Part shown: one piece after another, positions 9,323 through 18,150 of the stretch
Position numbering within the stretch: the first letter of the stretch is position 1
Layout of the letters: each line of letters opens with the position of its first letter
Assembly (NCBI GenBank): GCA_964613795.1
Contig: CAZTJR010000009.1
Location: 48,617-112,616, forward strand
Reading direction: 5' to 3'
DNA length: 64,000 nt
Source of the DNA: Chromatocurvus sp964613795
Lineage (GTDB): Bacteria; Pseudomonadota; Gammaproteobacteria; Pseudomonadales; Halieaceae
Notes under the pieces: generated by a model
What the model was told of the DNA's origin: nothing
Database searches by the model: none
What the model saw: only the letters and a program-made list of their open reading frames with translations
Position numbers and translations under genes: made by a program

Positions 9323-9871
9323 TCAGCCAAGGAGCGGCGCCTCGGCCAGAGCCAGCCCATTGCGGTCCTTGTCCGATAGCGTCGGAGTCCGGCCGTTTAT
9401 CAATGGCCAGTCGATCGCGATCGTCGGATCGTCCCAGGCCAGGGCGATCTCGCTATCGGGATGGTAGCGGTCGGTGCACTTGTACTGAAAGTCGGCGCTG
9501 TCTGACATCACGTAGAAGCCGTGCGCGAACCCCGGAGGTATCCACAGCAGGTGATGTTCCACATCGTTGAGAACGGTGCCGAACCATTGGCCGAATGTCG
9601 GTGAGTCGCGGCGAACGTCCACGGCCACGTCAAAGACAGTGCCCGCAGTGACGCGGACCAGTTTTCCCTGGGTATGTTGGAGTTGGTAGTGCAGGCCGCG
9701 AAGCGTGCCGGCCTCGGAGCGACTGTGGTTGTCCTGTACGAATGACAGGTCGAAACCCGCGTTGCGGAAGGTGTCAGCGTTCCAGCTTTCGAGAAAGAAC
9801 CCCCGCGCGTCGCCGAACACCCGGGGCTTCAGCAGATAGACGCCGGGCAGGCTTGTAGCTTCAAAATTCAT
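9323..9871 (-). CDS. rfbC: dTDP-4-dehydrorhamnose 3,5-epimerase
   Basis: Third enzyme of the dTDP-L-rhamnose pathway, a metal-free cupin epimerase. The 182-residue length is normal. Motifs seen: GDARGFFLESW, FVQDNHSRS, TLRGLHYQ with the catalytic His, VFDVAVDVRRDSPTFG, LWIPPGFAHGF and YKCTDRYHP with the Tyr general acid. The gene overlaps rfbA by 11 bases and follows it in the same transcript, separate from rfbD and rfbB on the opposite strand. Identification is secure. Confidence 0.96.
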   Translation of the reverse strand: MNFEATSLPGVYLLKPRVFGDARGFFLESWNADTFRNAGFDLSFVQDNHSRSEAGTLRGLHYQLQHTQGKLVRVTAGTVFDVAVDVRRDSPTFGQWFGTVLNDVEHHLLWIPPGFAHGFYVMSDSADFQYKCTDRYHPDSEIALAWDDPTIAIDWPLINGRTPTLSDKDRNGLALAEAPLLG

Positions 9872-10769
9872 TCAGCATCACACCGTCGTCGCGCAGCAGG
9901 CTCTGTAAATAGAGGCCATAACCGCTTTTTTCGAGGGGAGCGGCCAGCCTTTCCAGCTGTGCCGCGTCGATGTAGCCCATGCGGAAGGCGATTTCCTCTG
10001 GGCAGGCAATTTTCAGCCCCTGTCGCTCTTCGACCACACGGATGAAGTTGGCGGCATCCAGCAGCGAGTTGTGGGTTCCGGTATCCAGCCACGCCGTGCC
10101 GCGACTCATTACCTCGACCTGCAGGTCACCGCGGGCAAGATAGGCCTTGTTCACGTCCGTAATTTCCAGCTCTCCCCGGCGCGAGGGTGTGATACCTGCG
10201 GCAATATCCAGGACGTCGTTGTCGTAGAAATACAGCCCGGTAACGGCGTAGTTGGAGCGCGGCTGTGCCGGCTTTTCCTCGATGTCCATGGCGGTCCCGT
10301 CGCTGCTGAATTCCACCACGCCATAGCGCTCGGGATCCTGCACGTAATAGGCGAATACCGAAGCCCCACTATCGCGCGCTGCGGCGTTTTTCAGGCACTG
10401 CGTGAAGCCGCTTCCGTAAAAGATGTTGTCCCCAAGAACCAGCGCGCAGGGGGCCTTGTCGATGAAGTCCGCGCCCAGAATGAATGCCTGGGCGAGACCG
10501 TCGGGACTCGGCTGCACCGTGTATTGCAGTGAGAGCCCCCACTGGGAGCCATCCCCGAGAAGATCCGCAAAGGCGCGCTGGTCCCGGGGGGTGGTAATGA
10601 TCAGTATGTCGCGTATGCCTGCCAGCATTAATGTAGCCAGGGGGTAATAGATCATGGGCTTGTCGTAGACCGGCATGAGCTGCTTGCTTACGGTACTGGT
10701 GAGGGGGTGCAGCCGGGTGCCGGAACCACCCGCGAGAATCATGCCTCTGTACGCCGTTTCCCGTGCCAT
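9861..10769 (-). CDS. rfbA: Glucose-1-phosphate thymidylyltransferase
   Basis: First enzyme of the dTDP-L-rhamnose pathway, joining dTTP and glucose-1-phosphate. The N-terminal nucleotidyltransferase motif MILAGGSGTRLHP is followed by SKQLMPVYDKPMIYYPL, VLGDNIFYG, EEKPAQPRSNYAVTGLYFYD and AWLDTGTHNSLLDA, all diagnostic. Three closely spaced ATGs (10781, 10775, 10769) precede the fold; the innermost gives about 302 residues and is used here. No strong ribosome-binding site separates them. The gene diverges from the glycosyltransferase across about 290 bases that must hold promoters for both directions; I see no consensus promoter there. Confidence 0.95.
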   Translation of the reverse strand: MARETAYRGMILAGGSGTRLHPLTSTVSKQLMPVYDKPMIYYPLATLMLAGIRDILIITTPRDQRAFADLLGDGSQWGLSLQYTVQPSPDGLAQAFILGADFIDKAPCALVLGDNIFYGSGFTQCLKNAAARDSGASVFAYYVQDPERYGVVEFSSDGTAMDIEEKPAQPRSNYAVTGLYFYDNDVLDIAAGITPSRRGELEITDVNKAYLARGDLQVEVMSRGTAWLDTGTHNSLLDAANFIRVVEERQGLKIACPEEIAFRMGYIDAAQLERLAAPLEKSGYGLYLQSLLRDDGVMLNEF

Positions 10770-11061
10770 CGTCATCGCCATCGCGTTGTCAATCTGCCTG
10801 GTTTTCCGCCGAGTATATCGTCTGGCTGTCCACGCTGCGATGAGTGCTGATGCATTGTGCGTGAATTCCGTCACGGCGATTGATAATATCGTCCGCTTTG
10901 TGAAAACACCGTTCGCCGGGCCTGTTGGAGACCTCGTCATTACACAGATTGAACCCATTCAGGACGCAGGCCTGCCGGTGGACGAGGTTTCTGCAGCTGT
11001 TCTGCGGCGAGATACGTCTGCGCCGGTTCCGCGTTCGACGGCGTCCGGCGCTGACGCCGCC

Positions 11062-12309
11062 ATGGTCGCTGGCAGCGCTACGCTGTCCATCGCCCTGCTG
11101 GGTTACCGGTCTCAGCCCTACGGCGGCGGACAGGGCATTTACCTGAAGTATCTCAGCAAAGCGCTGGTGGAGGCCGGTCACCGCGTCGATGTTATTTCAG
11201 GCCCACCCTACCCACATCTGGATCCCCGTGTGCGGCTGATCCCGCTGCCGAGCCTGGATCTGTTCGAGAATGGTCTGCAGTCGCTGCGCCCGCGACACCT
11301 GCTCTCCTACACCGACACGCTGGAGTGGTTGAGCAAGCTCACCGGCGGATTTGCCGAGCCCTATACCTTTGGTCGACGCGCCGTGAAATACCTGCGTCGG
11401 CATGGCCACGAGTATGATCTGATTCACGACAACCAGAGCCTGAGTTACGGCATGCTGGCGCTGCAGGCAGCAGGCCTGCCGCTGGTGACCACCGTCCATC
11501 ACCCCATTACCAATGATCTGCGCATAGCGCTCGATGCGGCCTCCAGCGTCACGGAGCGCCTGCTGGTGCGGCGCTGGCACCGTTTTCTCACCATGCAGAG
11601 CCGTGTCGCGCGGCGGCTGCAGCACGTCATCACGGTCTCGGAGTGCTCGCGGCGCGATATCGCGCGTGATTTTGGCCGACCGGTGGAGCAGGTTGATGTG
11701 GTTTATAACGGCATTGATACCGCAACGTTCCGGCCGCTCGCGGGGGTGAAGCGCGAGCCGCTGCGCATCATGGCGACAGCCTCCGCCGACGCACCGCTCA
11801 AGGGCCTGCGCTATCTGCTGCTGGCTTTTGCTGAACTGCGGCGACAGCATGCCGGCCTCGAACTGCTTCTGGTCAGCAAACCGAAGCCGGGGGGAAAGAC
11901 AGAAAAGCTCATCGACGAACTGGGGCTGCGTCCAGCCATCACCTTTGTCAGCGGAATCAGCACGGAAGCACTGGTCACGCACTATGCCCGCGCAACGCTT
12001 GCTGTGGTGCCCTCTCTCTACGAGGGCTTCGGCCTGCCTGCGGGGGAGGCCATGGCCTGCGGGGTTCCTGTGGTTTCCACGGATGCCGGTGCCCTGCCCG
12101 AGATTGTCGGCGATGCCGGCCTGCTGGTGCCCGCGGCAAGTGCCAGCGCGCTCGCGCAGGCCATCGATGCGCTGCTGCGCGATCCTTCGCGGCGCGCTGC
12201 ACTCGGTGACGCAGCGCGCCGGCGCGTTGTCGACACCTTTAGCTGGGATGTGTGTGCCCGCGACATGATCGCCTATTACCGTCAGGTGCTGTCCCGTGCA
12301 GACCGTTGA
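11062..12309 (+). CDS. Glycosyltransferase family 4 (GT-B fold)
   Basis: A cytoplasmic sugar transferase with two Rossmann lobes. The N-terminal lobe begins IALLGYRSQPYGGGQGIYLKY (acceptor side), and the C-terminal lobe has the nucleotide-sugar signature EGFGLPAGEAMACGVPVVST with EIVGDAGLLVP. The open frame extends 387 bases further upstream, but that stretch has no recognisable protein character and overlaps rfbA, so the ATG at 11062 is used (415 residues). It leads a tight unit with a methyltransferase and an alpha/alpha-barrel protein. With dTDP-rhamnose genes next door, rhamnose is a reasonable but unproven donor. The glycan product is unknown. Confidence 0.88.
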   Translation: MVAGSATLSIALLGYRSQPYGGGQGIYLKYLSKALVEAGHRVDVISGPPYPHLDPRVRLIPLPSLDLFENGLQSLRPRHLLSYTDTLEWLSKLTGGFAEPYTFGRRAVKYLRRHGHEYDLIHDNQSLSYGMLALQAAGLPLVTTVHHPITNDLRIALDAASSVTERLLVRRWHRFLTMQSRVARRLQHVITVSECSRRDIARDFGRPVEQVDVVYNGIDTATFRPLAGVKREPLRIMATASADAPLKGLRYLLLAFAELRRQHAGLELLLVSKPKPGGKTEKLIDELGLRPAITFVSGISTEALVTHYARATLAVVPSLYEGFGLPAGEAMACGVPVVSTDAGALPEIVGDAGLLVPAASASALAQAIDALLRDPSRRAALGDAARRRVVDTFSWDVCARDMIAYYRQVLSRADR

Positions 12310-13009
12310 TCGCGGCCACTTTCCCCTGCGCGCCGGGCAGCGCGTGCTCGACCTGGGCTGCGGCGAGGGACGCCACGCCGTGGCCCTGCATCTGCACGAT
12401 GGCGCTGATGTTCTGGGTATTGATCTGTGCTTTGCCGATCTGCTCACGGCGCGTGGCAAGCACGAGGAATTCCGGCGTGACAGCGACGCAGCGCTGTTTG
12501 CGCTGACCAATGCGAGCGCACTTGCGCTGCCTCTGGCGGACCAGAGTCTCGACGCCGTCATCTGCAGTGAGGTTCTCGAGCACATAGACGATTACCGCGC
12601 TGTGCTGGGGGAGATACGCCGGGTGCTGCGTCCGGGCGGCCTTTTATGCATCAGCGTTCCCCGTGCCTGGCCAGAGCGCATCTGCTGGTGGCTTCGTCCC
12701 GCCTATCACCAGGTCCCCGGCGGCCACCTGCGGATTTTCAGCAGGCGCCGGCTGCAGGCAGAAGTCGCGGATCTGGGCTTTGCATGTTATCACCGGCACG
12801 GTGCCCATGCGCTGCATGCCCCCTACTGGTGGCTGCAGTGCCTGTTCTGGCGCACGCGTGAGACGAATGCGCTGATACGCCAGTATCATCGCCTGCTGGT
12901 CTGGGACATGTTCGAGAAGCCCTGGATAACAAAAAGCCTTGAGCGTCTGCTGAATCCATGGATGGGCAAGAGCGTCGTCATGTATTTCCACAAGAGCAGC
13001 AGCGCGTGA
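12296..13009 (+). CDS. Class I SAM-dependent methyltransferase
   Basis: A 237-residue methyltransferase of the Methyltransf_11 type. Motif I is VLDLGCGEGRHAVAL, motif II is the acidic DVLGIDL, and later motifs are LDAVICSEVLEHI and LRPGGLLCISVP. The C-terminal third is rich in Trp and Tyr and may bind a glycan or lipid-linked acceptor; that is inference. The start is a GTG that overlaps the glycosyltransferase stop by 14 bases, indicating coupled translation. It probably modifies the product of the neighbouring glycosyltransferase. Confidence 0.85.
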   Translation: MQTVDRGHFPLRAGQRVLDLGCGEGRHAVALHLHDGADVLGIDLCFADLLTARGKHEEFRRDSDAALFALTNASALALPLADQSLDAVICSEVLEHIDDYRAVLGEIRRVLRPGGLLCISVPRAWPERICWWLRPAYHQVPGGHLRIFSRRRLQAEVADLGFACYHRHGAHALHAPYWWLQCLFWRTRETNALIRQYHRLLVWDMFEKPWITKSLERLLNPWMGKSVVMYFHKSSSA

Positions 13010-14079
13010 GCGGACTGTACCTGGGGCCCGGCCTTTACCCCGAACGCTTCTTGCGTCCCACGGTGGAGTTTTTGTTACAAAGCCAGCGCGGCAGCGGAGA
13101 AATTCCCTGGTTCGACGGCGGCCACACCGACCCCTGGGATCATGTGGAGGCGGCGATGGGACTGTCCATCGGCGGTGAGCTGGTCGCGGCAGAGCGGGCC
13201 TACGCCTGGCTGCGGGCGCGACAGCTGGATGATGGCAGCTGGTGGGCGGCGTATCGCGGTGAGCTCGCCGAAAACCGGGAACGGCGCGAAACCAATTTCG
13301 TCGCCTATGTCGCAACCGGCGTCTGGCACCATTACCGGATCAGCGGGGATCACGAGTTCCTGCTGCGTTGCTGGCCGATGGTGCAGCGGGCTATCGGCTT
13401 CGTGCTGGCGCAGCAGACTGAGCACGGTGAGATCAACTGGGCTGTGGACGCCTCGGGGCAGCCGCTGGAAGATGCCCTGGTGACCGGCTGCAGTTCGGTC
13501 TACAAAAGCCTTGAGTGCGCCATCAACATTGCCGCAACGGTCCGCAGTCCCCGACCCCGATGGGTATTGGCGCGCGCTCGTCTCGGAGCGGCGCTACGGG
13601 AAAAGCCCGAACGCTTCGACCGCACCTGGCCATCCAAAGCGCGCTACTCAATGGACTGGTTCTACCCGATTCTTACCGGGGCTGTTCAGGGAGCTGCCGC
13701 CCGCGCGCGCCTTGCGGCGCGCTGGGACGCCTTTGTCGAGCACGGTCTCGGCTGTCGCTGTGTGGTGGAAGAGCCCTGGGTCACGGTTGCCGAATCCTGC
13801 GAACTGGTCATGGCACTCCTGGCGGCGGGCGATCACGCCCGCGCGGTGGAGCTCTACAGCTGGCTGCACCGCTGGCGCAGCAGCGACGGCGCTTACTGGA
13901 CAGGCTATCAGTTCGTCGAGGATCTGCTCTGGCCGGAAGAGAAGCCGACGTGGACTGCCGGTGCAATCCTGCTGGCTGCAGACGCGCTGACCGGGCACAC
14001 GGCGGCTTCGGGCCTGTTTACCGGGGTGGATATGGCGGCGTCGGGCGCTGGCATGCATCGCGCCAAGCCAATCAGCTGA
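13006..14079 (+). CDS. Alpha/alpha-barrel protein resembling prenyltransferase/terpenoid cyclase folds
   Basis: About 357 residues built of repeated helical hairpins with QRGSGEIPWFDGG, LRARQLDDGSWW and WLHRWRSSDGAYWTGYQ. These Gly/Ser-aspartate-Trp turns resemble the QW-like repeats of six-hairpin and terpenoid-cyclase/prenyltransferase barrels, and relatives are often labelled prenyltransferase. I do not see a DxDD or DDxxD catalytic motif, so a true prenyl transfer role is doubtful; glycan binding or hydrolysis is equally possible. The start chosen is the GTG overlapping the methyltransferase stop (GTGA); an ATG 48 bases upstream is the alternative. It is the third gene of the GT4 unit and is convergent with a second methyltransferase. 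Confidence 0.75.
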   Translation: MSGLYLGPGLYPERFLRPTVEFLLQSQRGSGEIPWFDGGHTDPWDHVEAAMGLSIGGELVAAERAYAWLRARQLDDGSWWAAYRGELAENRERRETNFVAYVATGVWHHYRISGDHEFLLRCWPMVQRAIGFVLAQQTEHGEINWAVDASGQPLEDALVTGCSSVYKSLECAINIAATVRSPRPRWVLARARLGAALREKPERFDRTWPSKARYSMDWFYPILTGAVQGAAARARLAARWDAFVEHGLGCRCVVEEPWVTVAESCELVMALLAAGDHARAVELYSWLHRWRSSDGAYWTGYQFVEDLLWPEEKPTWTAGAILLAADALTGHTAASGLFTGVDMAASGAGMHRAKPIS

Positions 14080-14085
14080 CAGGCC

Positions 14086-14715
14086 TCAGCGACGCCGCAG
14101 GACGCGCAGACTGCCGCAGCGGTCAATCGACTCAAACAGTCCCGAGGCCAGCGCCAGCCGGTAGACGGTGATCGGCGCCTGGCCACCCTCTGCGGCATCG
14201 GAATAGACGTCGTGAATGGCCAGAAGCCCGCCAGCGCTGAGCCGGGTCGACCATGCCCGATAGTCCGCCAGGGCGGCATCCAGGCTGTGGCCGCCGTCGA
14301 TGAAAACCAGCCCCAGCGATCCCGAGAAACAGGCGGCGAAACGTCCGGCAGGGGCCACCACGGGGATGACCACGTCCTCAAGCCCTGCACGCTGCAGGTT
14401 GTGGCGAAATTCATGGAAGGTATCCAGGCTGCCGGTGCGCGGGTCGAGCAGGTCACGGTCGTGAAACAGCTCACCGGGCTGATGTTCTTCTGATCCGCGA
14501 TGATGATCCACGGCAAAAACGTGGCCGCCCGCATCGCGGCAGGCGAGGGCCAGATACAGGGTTGAGCGACCGCAATAGCTGCCGATTTCCAGCAGTGGTC
14601 CCTGCGCACAGGCGATTTTGCCGTGCTGATACAGGGCCTCCCCCTCGTCGGTGGACAGGAAGCCCTTGACGCTTTCAACAGGTATGGGGAGCTCTACGGG
14701 CATCTTGCAGTCCAC
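14086..14715 (-). CDS. Class I SAM-dependent methyltransferase (Methyltransf_24/CmcI-like)
   Basis: A 209-residue methyltransferase. Motif I reads LLEIGSYCGRSTLYLAL, followed by the acidic VFAVDHH, then LGLVFIDGGHSLDAALADY and LLAIHDVY, the pattern of the metal-assisted O-methyltransferase-like Methyltransf_24 group. The GxxxGRS form of motif I and the IDGGHS segment are typical of enzymes acting on glycans or cephalosporin-like small molecules. It is convergent with the alpha/alpha-barrel gene (six bases apart) and diverges from waaA. By position it belongs to the glycan-modification set, but its acceptor is unknown. Confidence 0.85.
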   Translation of the reverse strand: MDCKMPVELPIPVESVKGFLSTDEGEALYQHGKIACAQGPLLEIGSYCGRSTLYLALACRDAGGHVFAVDHHRGSEEHQPGELFHDRDLLDPRTGSLDTFHEFRHNLQRAGLEDVVIPVVAPAGRFAACFSGSLGLVFIDGGHSLDAALADYRAWSTRLSAGGLLAIHDVYSDAAEGGQAPITVYRLALASGLFESIDRCGSLRVLRRR

Positions 14716-14817
14716 TGACAGTGCGTAAAGCGGCGCACGCTAGCGCCTTTCGGCAAGGCTGGCAAGCGCGACGGCGCGTCGCTATGCTGTCAGCCCATCT
14801 GCTTTCCGGTTCTCCTC

Positions 14818-16110
14818 ATGCGCCATGTGTACAGCACGGTCTTCCGTCTGCTTCTGCCGCTGGTGTTTATGCGTCTTTTGTGGCGCTCACGTGCCGCCCC
14901 GGCGTATCGGCGGCGCTGGCGCGAGCGTCTTGGCCTGGCGCCCGGTGGCGAGAGCCGCGCGGCGCGCTCTGACCCTGGCCCTGTGCTGTGGCTGCACGCT
15001 GTGTCGCTTGGCGAGACACTCGCTGCCCGTCCGCTGGTGGAGTTTCTGCTCACGGAATTTCCCGATACCCCGGTCATGGTGACTACGACCACGCCCACCG
15101 GCTCGCGGCAGGTGGCGACGCTATTTGGCGAGCGCGTGCTGCATGTGTATGCGCCCCTTGATACGCCCGGCGCCGTCGGTCGATTTCTGGCCCGATATCG
15201 GCCCCGGCTTCTGCTGCTGATAGAGACCGAGCTGTGGCCCAATCTGCTGCATGGCTGTCGCCAGCGGCATTGCCCGGTGCTGCTGGCCAATGCCCGTCTG
15301 TCCGAGCGCTCCTTTCGTGGCTATGCCCGACTGGGGCAGTTCGGCCGCACACTGCTGTCGTGGGTCAGCCATGTGGCCTGTCAGACGCAGGACGATGCAA
15401 CCCGTTTCGCTGCCCTGGGCGTACCAGCCGATCGCCTCAGCGTATGTGGCAATATCAAGTTCGACCTGGATGTCGGCGGCATTCTTCCGGGACGGATTCA
15501 GGCACTGCGTTCCGAGTGGCACTGCATCGGACGTTTCGTTTTTGCTGCGGCGAGCACGCATGCCGGGGAGGATGAAGCCGTACTCGCCGCCTTTGCCATT
15601 CTGCGCCGGCAGGTGCCGGACGCCCTGCTGCTGCTGGTACCCAGGCACCCTGAGCGGTTCAAGGCGGTTCACGGCCTGTGCACCGCAGCCGGCTGGCAGA
15701 CCCGTCGTCGCAGTCTGGGCGAATCGCCGGGCGCGGATACTGCCGTGCTTCTGGGTGATACGGTGGGTGAGCTGCTGCTGCTGCTCGGTGTCGCGGATGT
15801 CGCTTTTGTCGGTGGTAGCCTGGTATCGCGCGGTGGACACAATCTTCTGGAACCCGCCGCGCTGGGCGTGCCCGTGCTGTCCGGGGATTCGCTGTTCAAC
15901 TTCAGCGCGGTGCGCGACCTGCTGTTGGCCAGTGGGGCGCTCGTGCTGGTGGAAGACGCGGCAGATCTGGGAAAGGTTTTATGCGAGCTGGCCAGCGACC
16001 CGGCACGCAGAAGGGCGATGGGCAGCGCCGGCTCCCGCGCGGTGGCAGGCAATCGCGGCGCCCGGGCGCAGATTGAAGCCCAGGTGCGGCGCCTGCTGTC
16101 GCCCCGCTAG
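14818..16110 (+). CDS. waaA: 3-deoxy-D-manno-octulosonic acid transferase
   Basis: WaaA (KdtA) transfers Kdo from CMP-Kdo to lipid A precursor at the inner membrane. The 430-residue protein has an N-terminal membrane anchor (about 5-22), then LWLHAVSLGETLAA with the catalytic Glu (about residue 66), VTTTTPTGSRQV, IETELWPNLL and NARLSERSFRGYARLG. In the C-terminal lobe FVGGSLVSRGGHNLLEPA is the family signature. The ATG has no strong ribosome-binding site. Its stop overlaps the tolC stop by four bases on opposite strands. The waaA-tolC-yqiB-cpdA-parE neighbourhood is conserved in gammaproteobacteria. Confidence 0.95.
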   Translation: MRHVYSTVFRLLLPLVFMRLLWRSRAAPAYRRRWRERLGLAPGGESRAARSDPGPVLWLHAVSLGETLAARPLVEFLLTEFPDTPVMVTTTTPTGSRQVATLFGERVLHVYAPLDTPGAVGRFLARYRPRLLLLIETELWPNLLHGCRQRHCPVLLANARLSERSFRGYARLGQFGRTLLSWVSHVACQTQDDATRFAALGVPADRLSVCGNIKFDLDVGGILPGRIQALRSEWHCIGRFVFAAASTHAGEDEAVLAAFAILRRQVPDALLLLVPRHPERFKAVHGLCTAAGWQTRRRSLGESPGADTAVLLGDTVGELLLLLGVADVAFVGGSLVSRGGHNLLEPAALGVPVLSGDSLFNFSAVRDLLLASGALVLVEDAADLGKVLCELASDPARRRAMGSAGSRAVAGNRGARAQIEAQVRRLLSPR

Positions 16111-17525
16111 TTTCCCGAGGAGGCGGTGGGCGGCGGGGGATTTTCCAGTTCGCTGTCGAGCGCGTAGATGTCTTCCGGACTCAGCAGGCCCGCCTGTTCC
16201 TTCAGGCGCAGCATATTGAGTACGTAGTCATAGCGGGAATTGGCGTAGTCCCGCTGCGCCGCGAACAGGGTGTTCTGCGCGTTGAGAACGTCAACGATGT
16301 TTCGTGTGCCCACTTCATAGCCAGCCTGGGTGGCATCGAGAGCACTCTGGGAGGAGACAATGCTCTGTCGCCGGGCGGCAACCCGCGCCACATCACTCAG
16401 CACCGTCATATGCAGGGAGCGCGCGTTGGTCACCGTATTGCGTGACAGATTGATGCGCTCCTCGCGCGCGCCGATGAATTCCTGTGCGGCGCGACGTCTT
16501 TCGGCACTGACGGCGCCGCCGGAGAACAGCGGCACTTCCAGCACCAGGCCGAACGTGGTGGTCTCTACCTGGCTGTCCGGCGAGGCGTCGAAAGGTGTCG
16601 ACGGCACCCGAGTCAGCGAACCGGTGGTCTCCAGGTCGGAGTAATTGGCGCGGCCGCGCAGAGTGGGTGCGTGCGCCATCTGACTGGCCCGTGCGTTCTG
16701 CCGCGCCGCTTCCTCGGCGTATTTCGCGGCCTTCAGGTTAAAGTTGTTGGCGAGGGCGAACTCCACCCACGCCGAGCGATCCAGCGGCTCGGGTTTCTTG
16801 ATCTCGAAATCCTCATCGAGTACGTCGAGGTTGTTGTGTTCTCGTCCGGTGAGGACGGAGAGTCGTTCCAGTGCCACGTCGACGTTGTTCTCGTCAACGA
16901 TCCGGTTCACCTGGGCCAGATCATAGGCGGCCTCGGCCTCGTGCACGTCGGTAATGGCGATCAGGCCGACCTCGAAGCGCTGCTGGGTCTGTTCCAGCTG
17001 GCGCTCGAAGGCGCGCTCCTGTGCTTTCGTGGCTTCCAGATTGTCCTGGGCGCGCAGAACCGCAAGATAGGCTTCAACGACCCGCAGGATCAGGTTCTGC
17101 TGATTGGCAGCGAACGTGGCTTCAGCCTGTCGCGTGATTTCCTTGCCGGACTGGAAAATGAACCAGGCAGGCAGATCGAAAATGGCCTGCTGCAGTGAAA
17201 AAGTATAGCCGGTGACGTCGGTGTCGACCGTGGTTGAGGTGTCGATCACGCCGACTTCCCCGGTCTCCTGGTTGACGGAGAAGTTCTCCTGCTGGGAAAT
17301 CCGTTCGTTGTTGGTGAGCTCGTATGTGCCCGAGATCTGCGGAAGCAGGGCAGACAACGCCGATTTCTCGGTTTCCAGAGTGGCCCGGTACTGTGCCTGC
17401 TCGGCGCGGAGCTGGGCGTCGTTCTCCAGAGCTGTCTCGTAGATGTCCCGCAGTGAGTCTGCGCGAGCTGTCAGGGTAAGGCTCGCCAGCCCCAGAAAAA
17501 GGAAAATCGCCGCGCGGATAAGCAT
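16107..17525 (-). CDS. tolC: Outer membrane channel protein TolC
   Basis: The exit duct for type I secretion and RND or ABC efflux pumps. The preprotein is about 472 residues with a signal peptide (MLIRAAIFLFLGLASLTLTARA). SLRDIYETALENDAQLRAEQAQ opens the first long helix, GLIAITDVHEAEAAYD and VGTRNIVDVLNAQNTLFAAQRDY are the paired TolC repeat signatures, and both halves form the expected coiled helices. An upstream in-frame ATG at 17612 would put the signal peptide inside the protein, so 17525 is used. It is divergent from yqiB, the standard arrangement, although nudF, which usually sits between them, is absent. Confidence 0.93.
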   Translation of the reverse strand: MLIRAAIFLFLGLASLTLTARADSLRDIYETALENDAQLRAEQAQYRATLETEKSALSALLPQISGTYELTNNERISQQENFSVNQETGEVGVIDTSTTVDTDVTGYTFSLQQAIFDLPAWFIFQSGKEITRQAEATFAANQQNLILRVVEAYLAVLRAQDNLEATKAQERAFERQLEQTQQRFEVGLIAITDVHEAEAAYDLAQVNRIVDENNVDVALERLSVLTGREHNNLDVLDEDFEIKKPEPLDRSAWVEFALANNFNLKAAKYAEEAARQNARASQMAHAPTLRGRANYSDLETTGSLTRVPSTPFDASPDSQVETTTFGLVLEVPLFSGGAVSAERRRAAQEFIGAREERINLSRNTVTNARSLHMTVLSDVARVAARRQSIVSSQSALDATQAGYEVGTRNIVDVLNAQNTLFAAQRDYANSRYDYVLNMLRLKEQAGLLSPEDIYALDSELENPPPPTASSGN

Positions 17526-17698
17526 CGGTAGTGCATCCTGTGAGTTCTGAAGAAAATCCGGAAGCTGAGTGTAGCAGGGACCGCAATTCTGCGCATGTGG
17601 CGCAATTAACAAAAGAGGGGGGTGTCGCTGGCGCTGCCGATGACAGGTGTTACACTTCCGCGGCCTGAATCGGGAGAGAGCTTGTATCTGCTCGTATT

Positions 17699-18145
17699 AT
17701 GCATAGACAGCGCTACACTGTGGACCTGACCGGATTGCATGCGGTCTGCGAGGCGAATTACGCCCGCATGATGCGCCTGTTCCCGGCGTACGAAGTCAGC
17801 AACCGGACCGAATTCGCGTTGCTCGACGAGCGAGTGTCGATCGATGTGATCGAGCGCAGCCGCTACACCACCATATTCCGTATTGCTTCGCGCCCGTTGG
17901 CCCGCGACTGGCTCGCGCCGCTGCAGATGGAAGTTCGCGCCTATCACGATGCCGCAATGCTTGAGGTCGGCTCCTTCCAGGCAAGTGGCACTGTTCAGGC
18001 ACGCTATGCCTACCCGAATCCGGCCATGCACCAGCAGGATGAGAAAAACCAGCAGAACCGCTTCCTGGCCGACTGGCTGGAGCACTGCCTCGCCAACGGT
18101 CTCGCGAGCCTGCCCGACAGCCTGCGTCGCACACCTCAGGTGTAA
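17699..18145 (+). CDS. yqiB: DUF1249 family protein YqiB
   Basis: A 148-residue soluble protein of the DUF1249 family, of unknown function. The family pattern is visible: LHAVCEANYARMMRLFP, an ERSRYTTIF strand, a LEVGSFQ segment, then YPNPAMHQQDEKNQQNRFLADWLEHCL. In Enterobacteria and Pseudomonas it lies between nudF and cpdA; here it directly precedes cpdA by five bases and is divergent from tolC. The intergenic region with tolC (17526-17698) must contain promoters for both; a purine-rich GGGAGAGAG lies about 25 bases before the ATG, too far for a normal ribosome-binding site. Confidence 0.88.
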   Translation: MHRQRYTVDLTGLHAVCEANYARMMRLFPAYEVSNRTEFALLDERVSIDVIERSRYTTIFRIASRPLARDWLAPLQMEVRAYHDAAMLEVGSFQASGTVQARYAYPNPAMHQQDEKNQQNRFLADWLEHCLANGLASLPDSLRRTPQV

Positions 18146-18150
18146 CGCAG

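Noticed and set aside
10675..11061. N-terminal extension of the glycosyltransferase
   Set aside because: Overlaps rfbA and lacks protein character; the GT-B fold begins right after the ATG at 11062.
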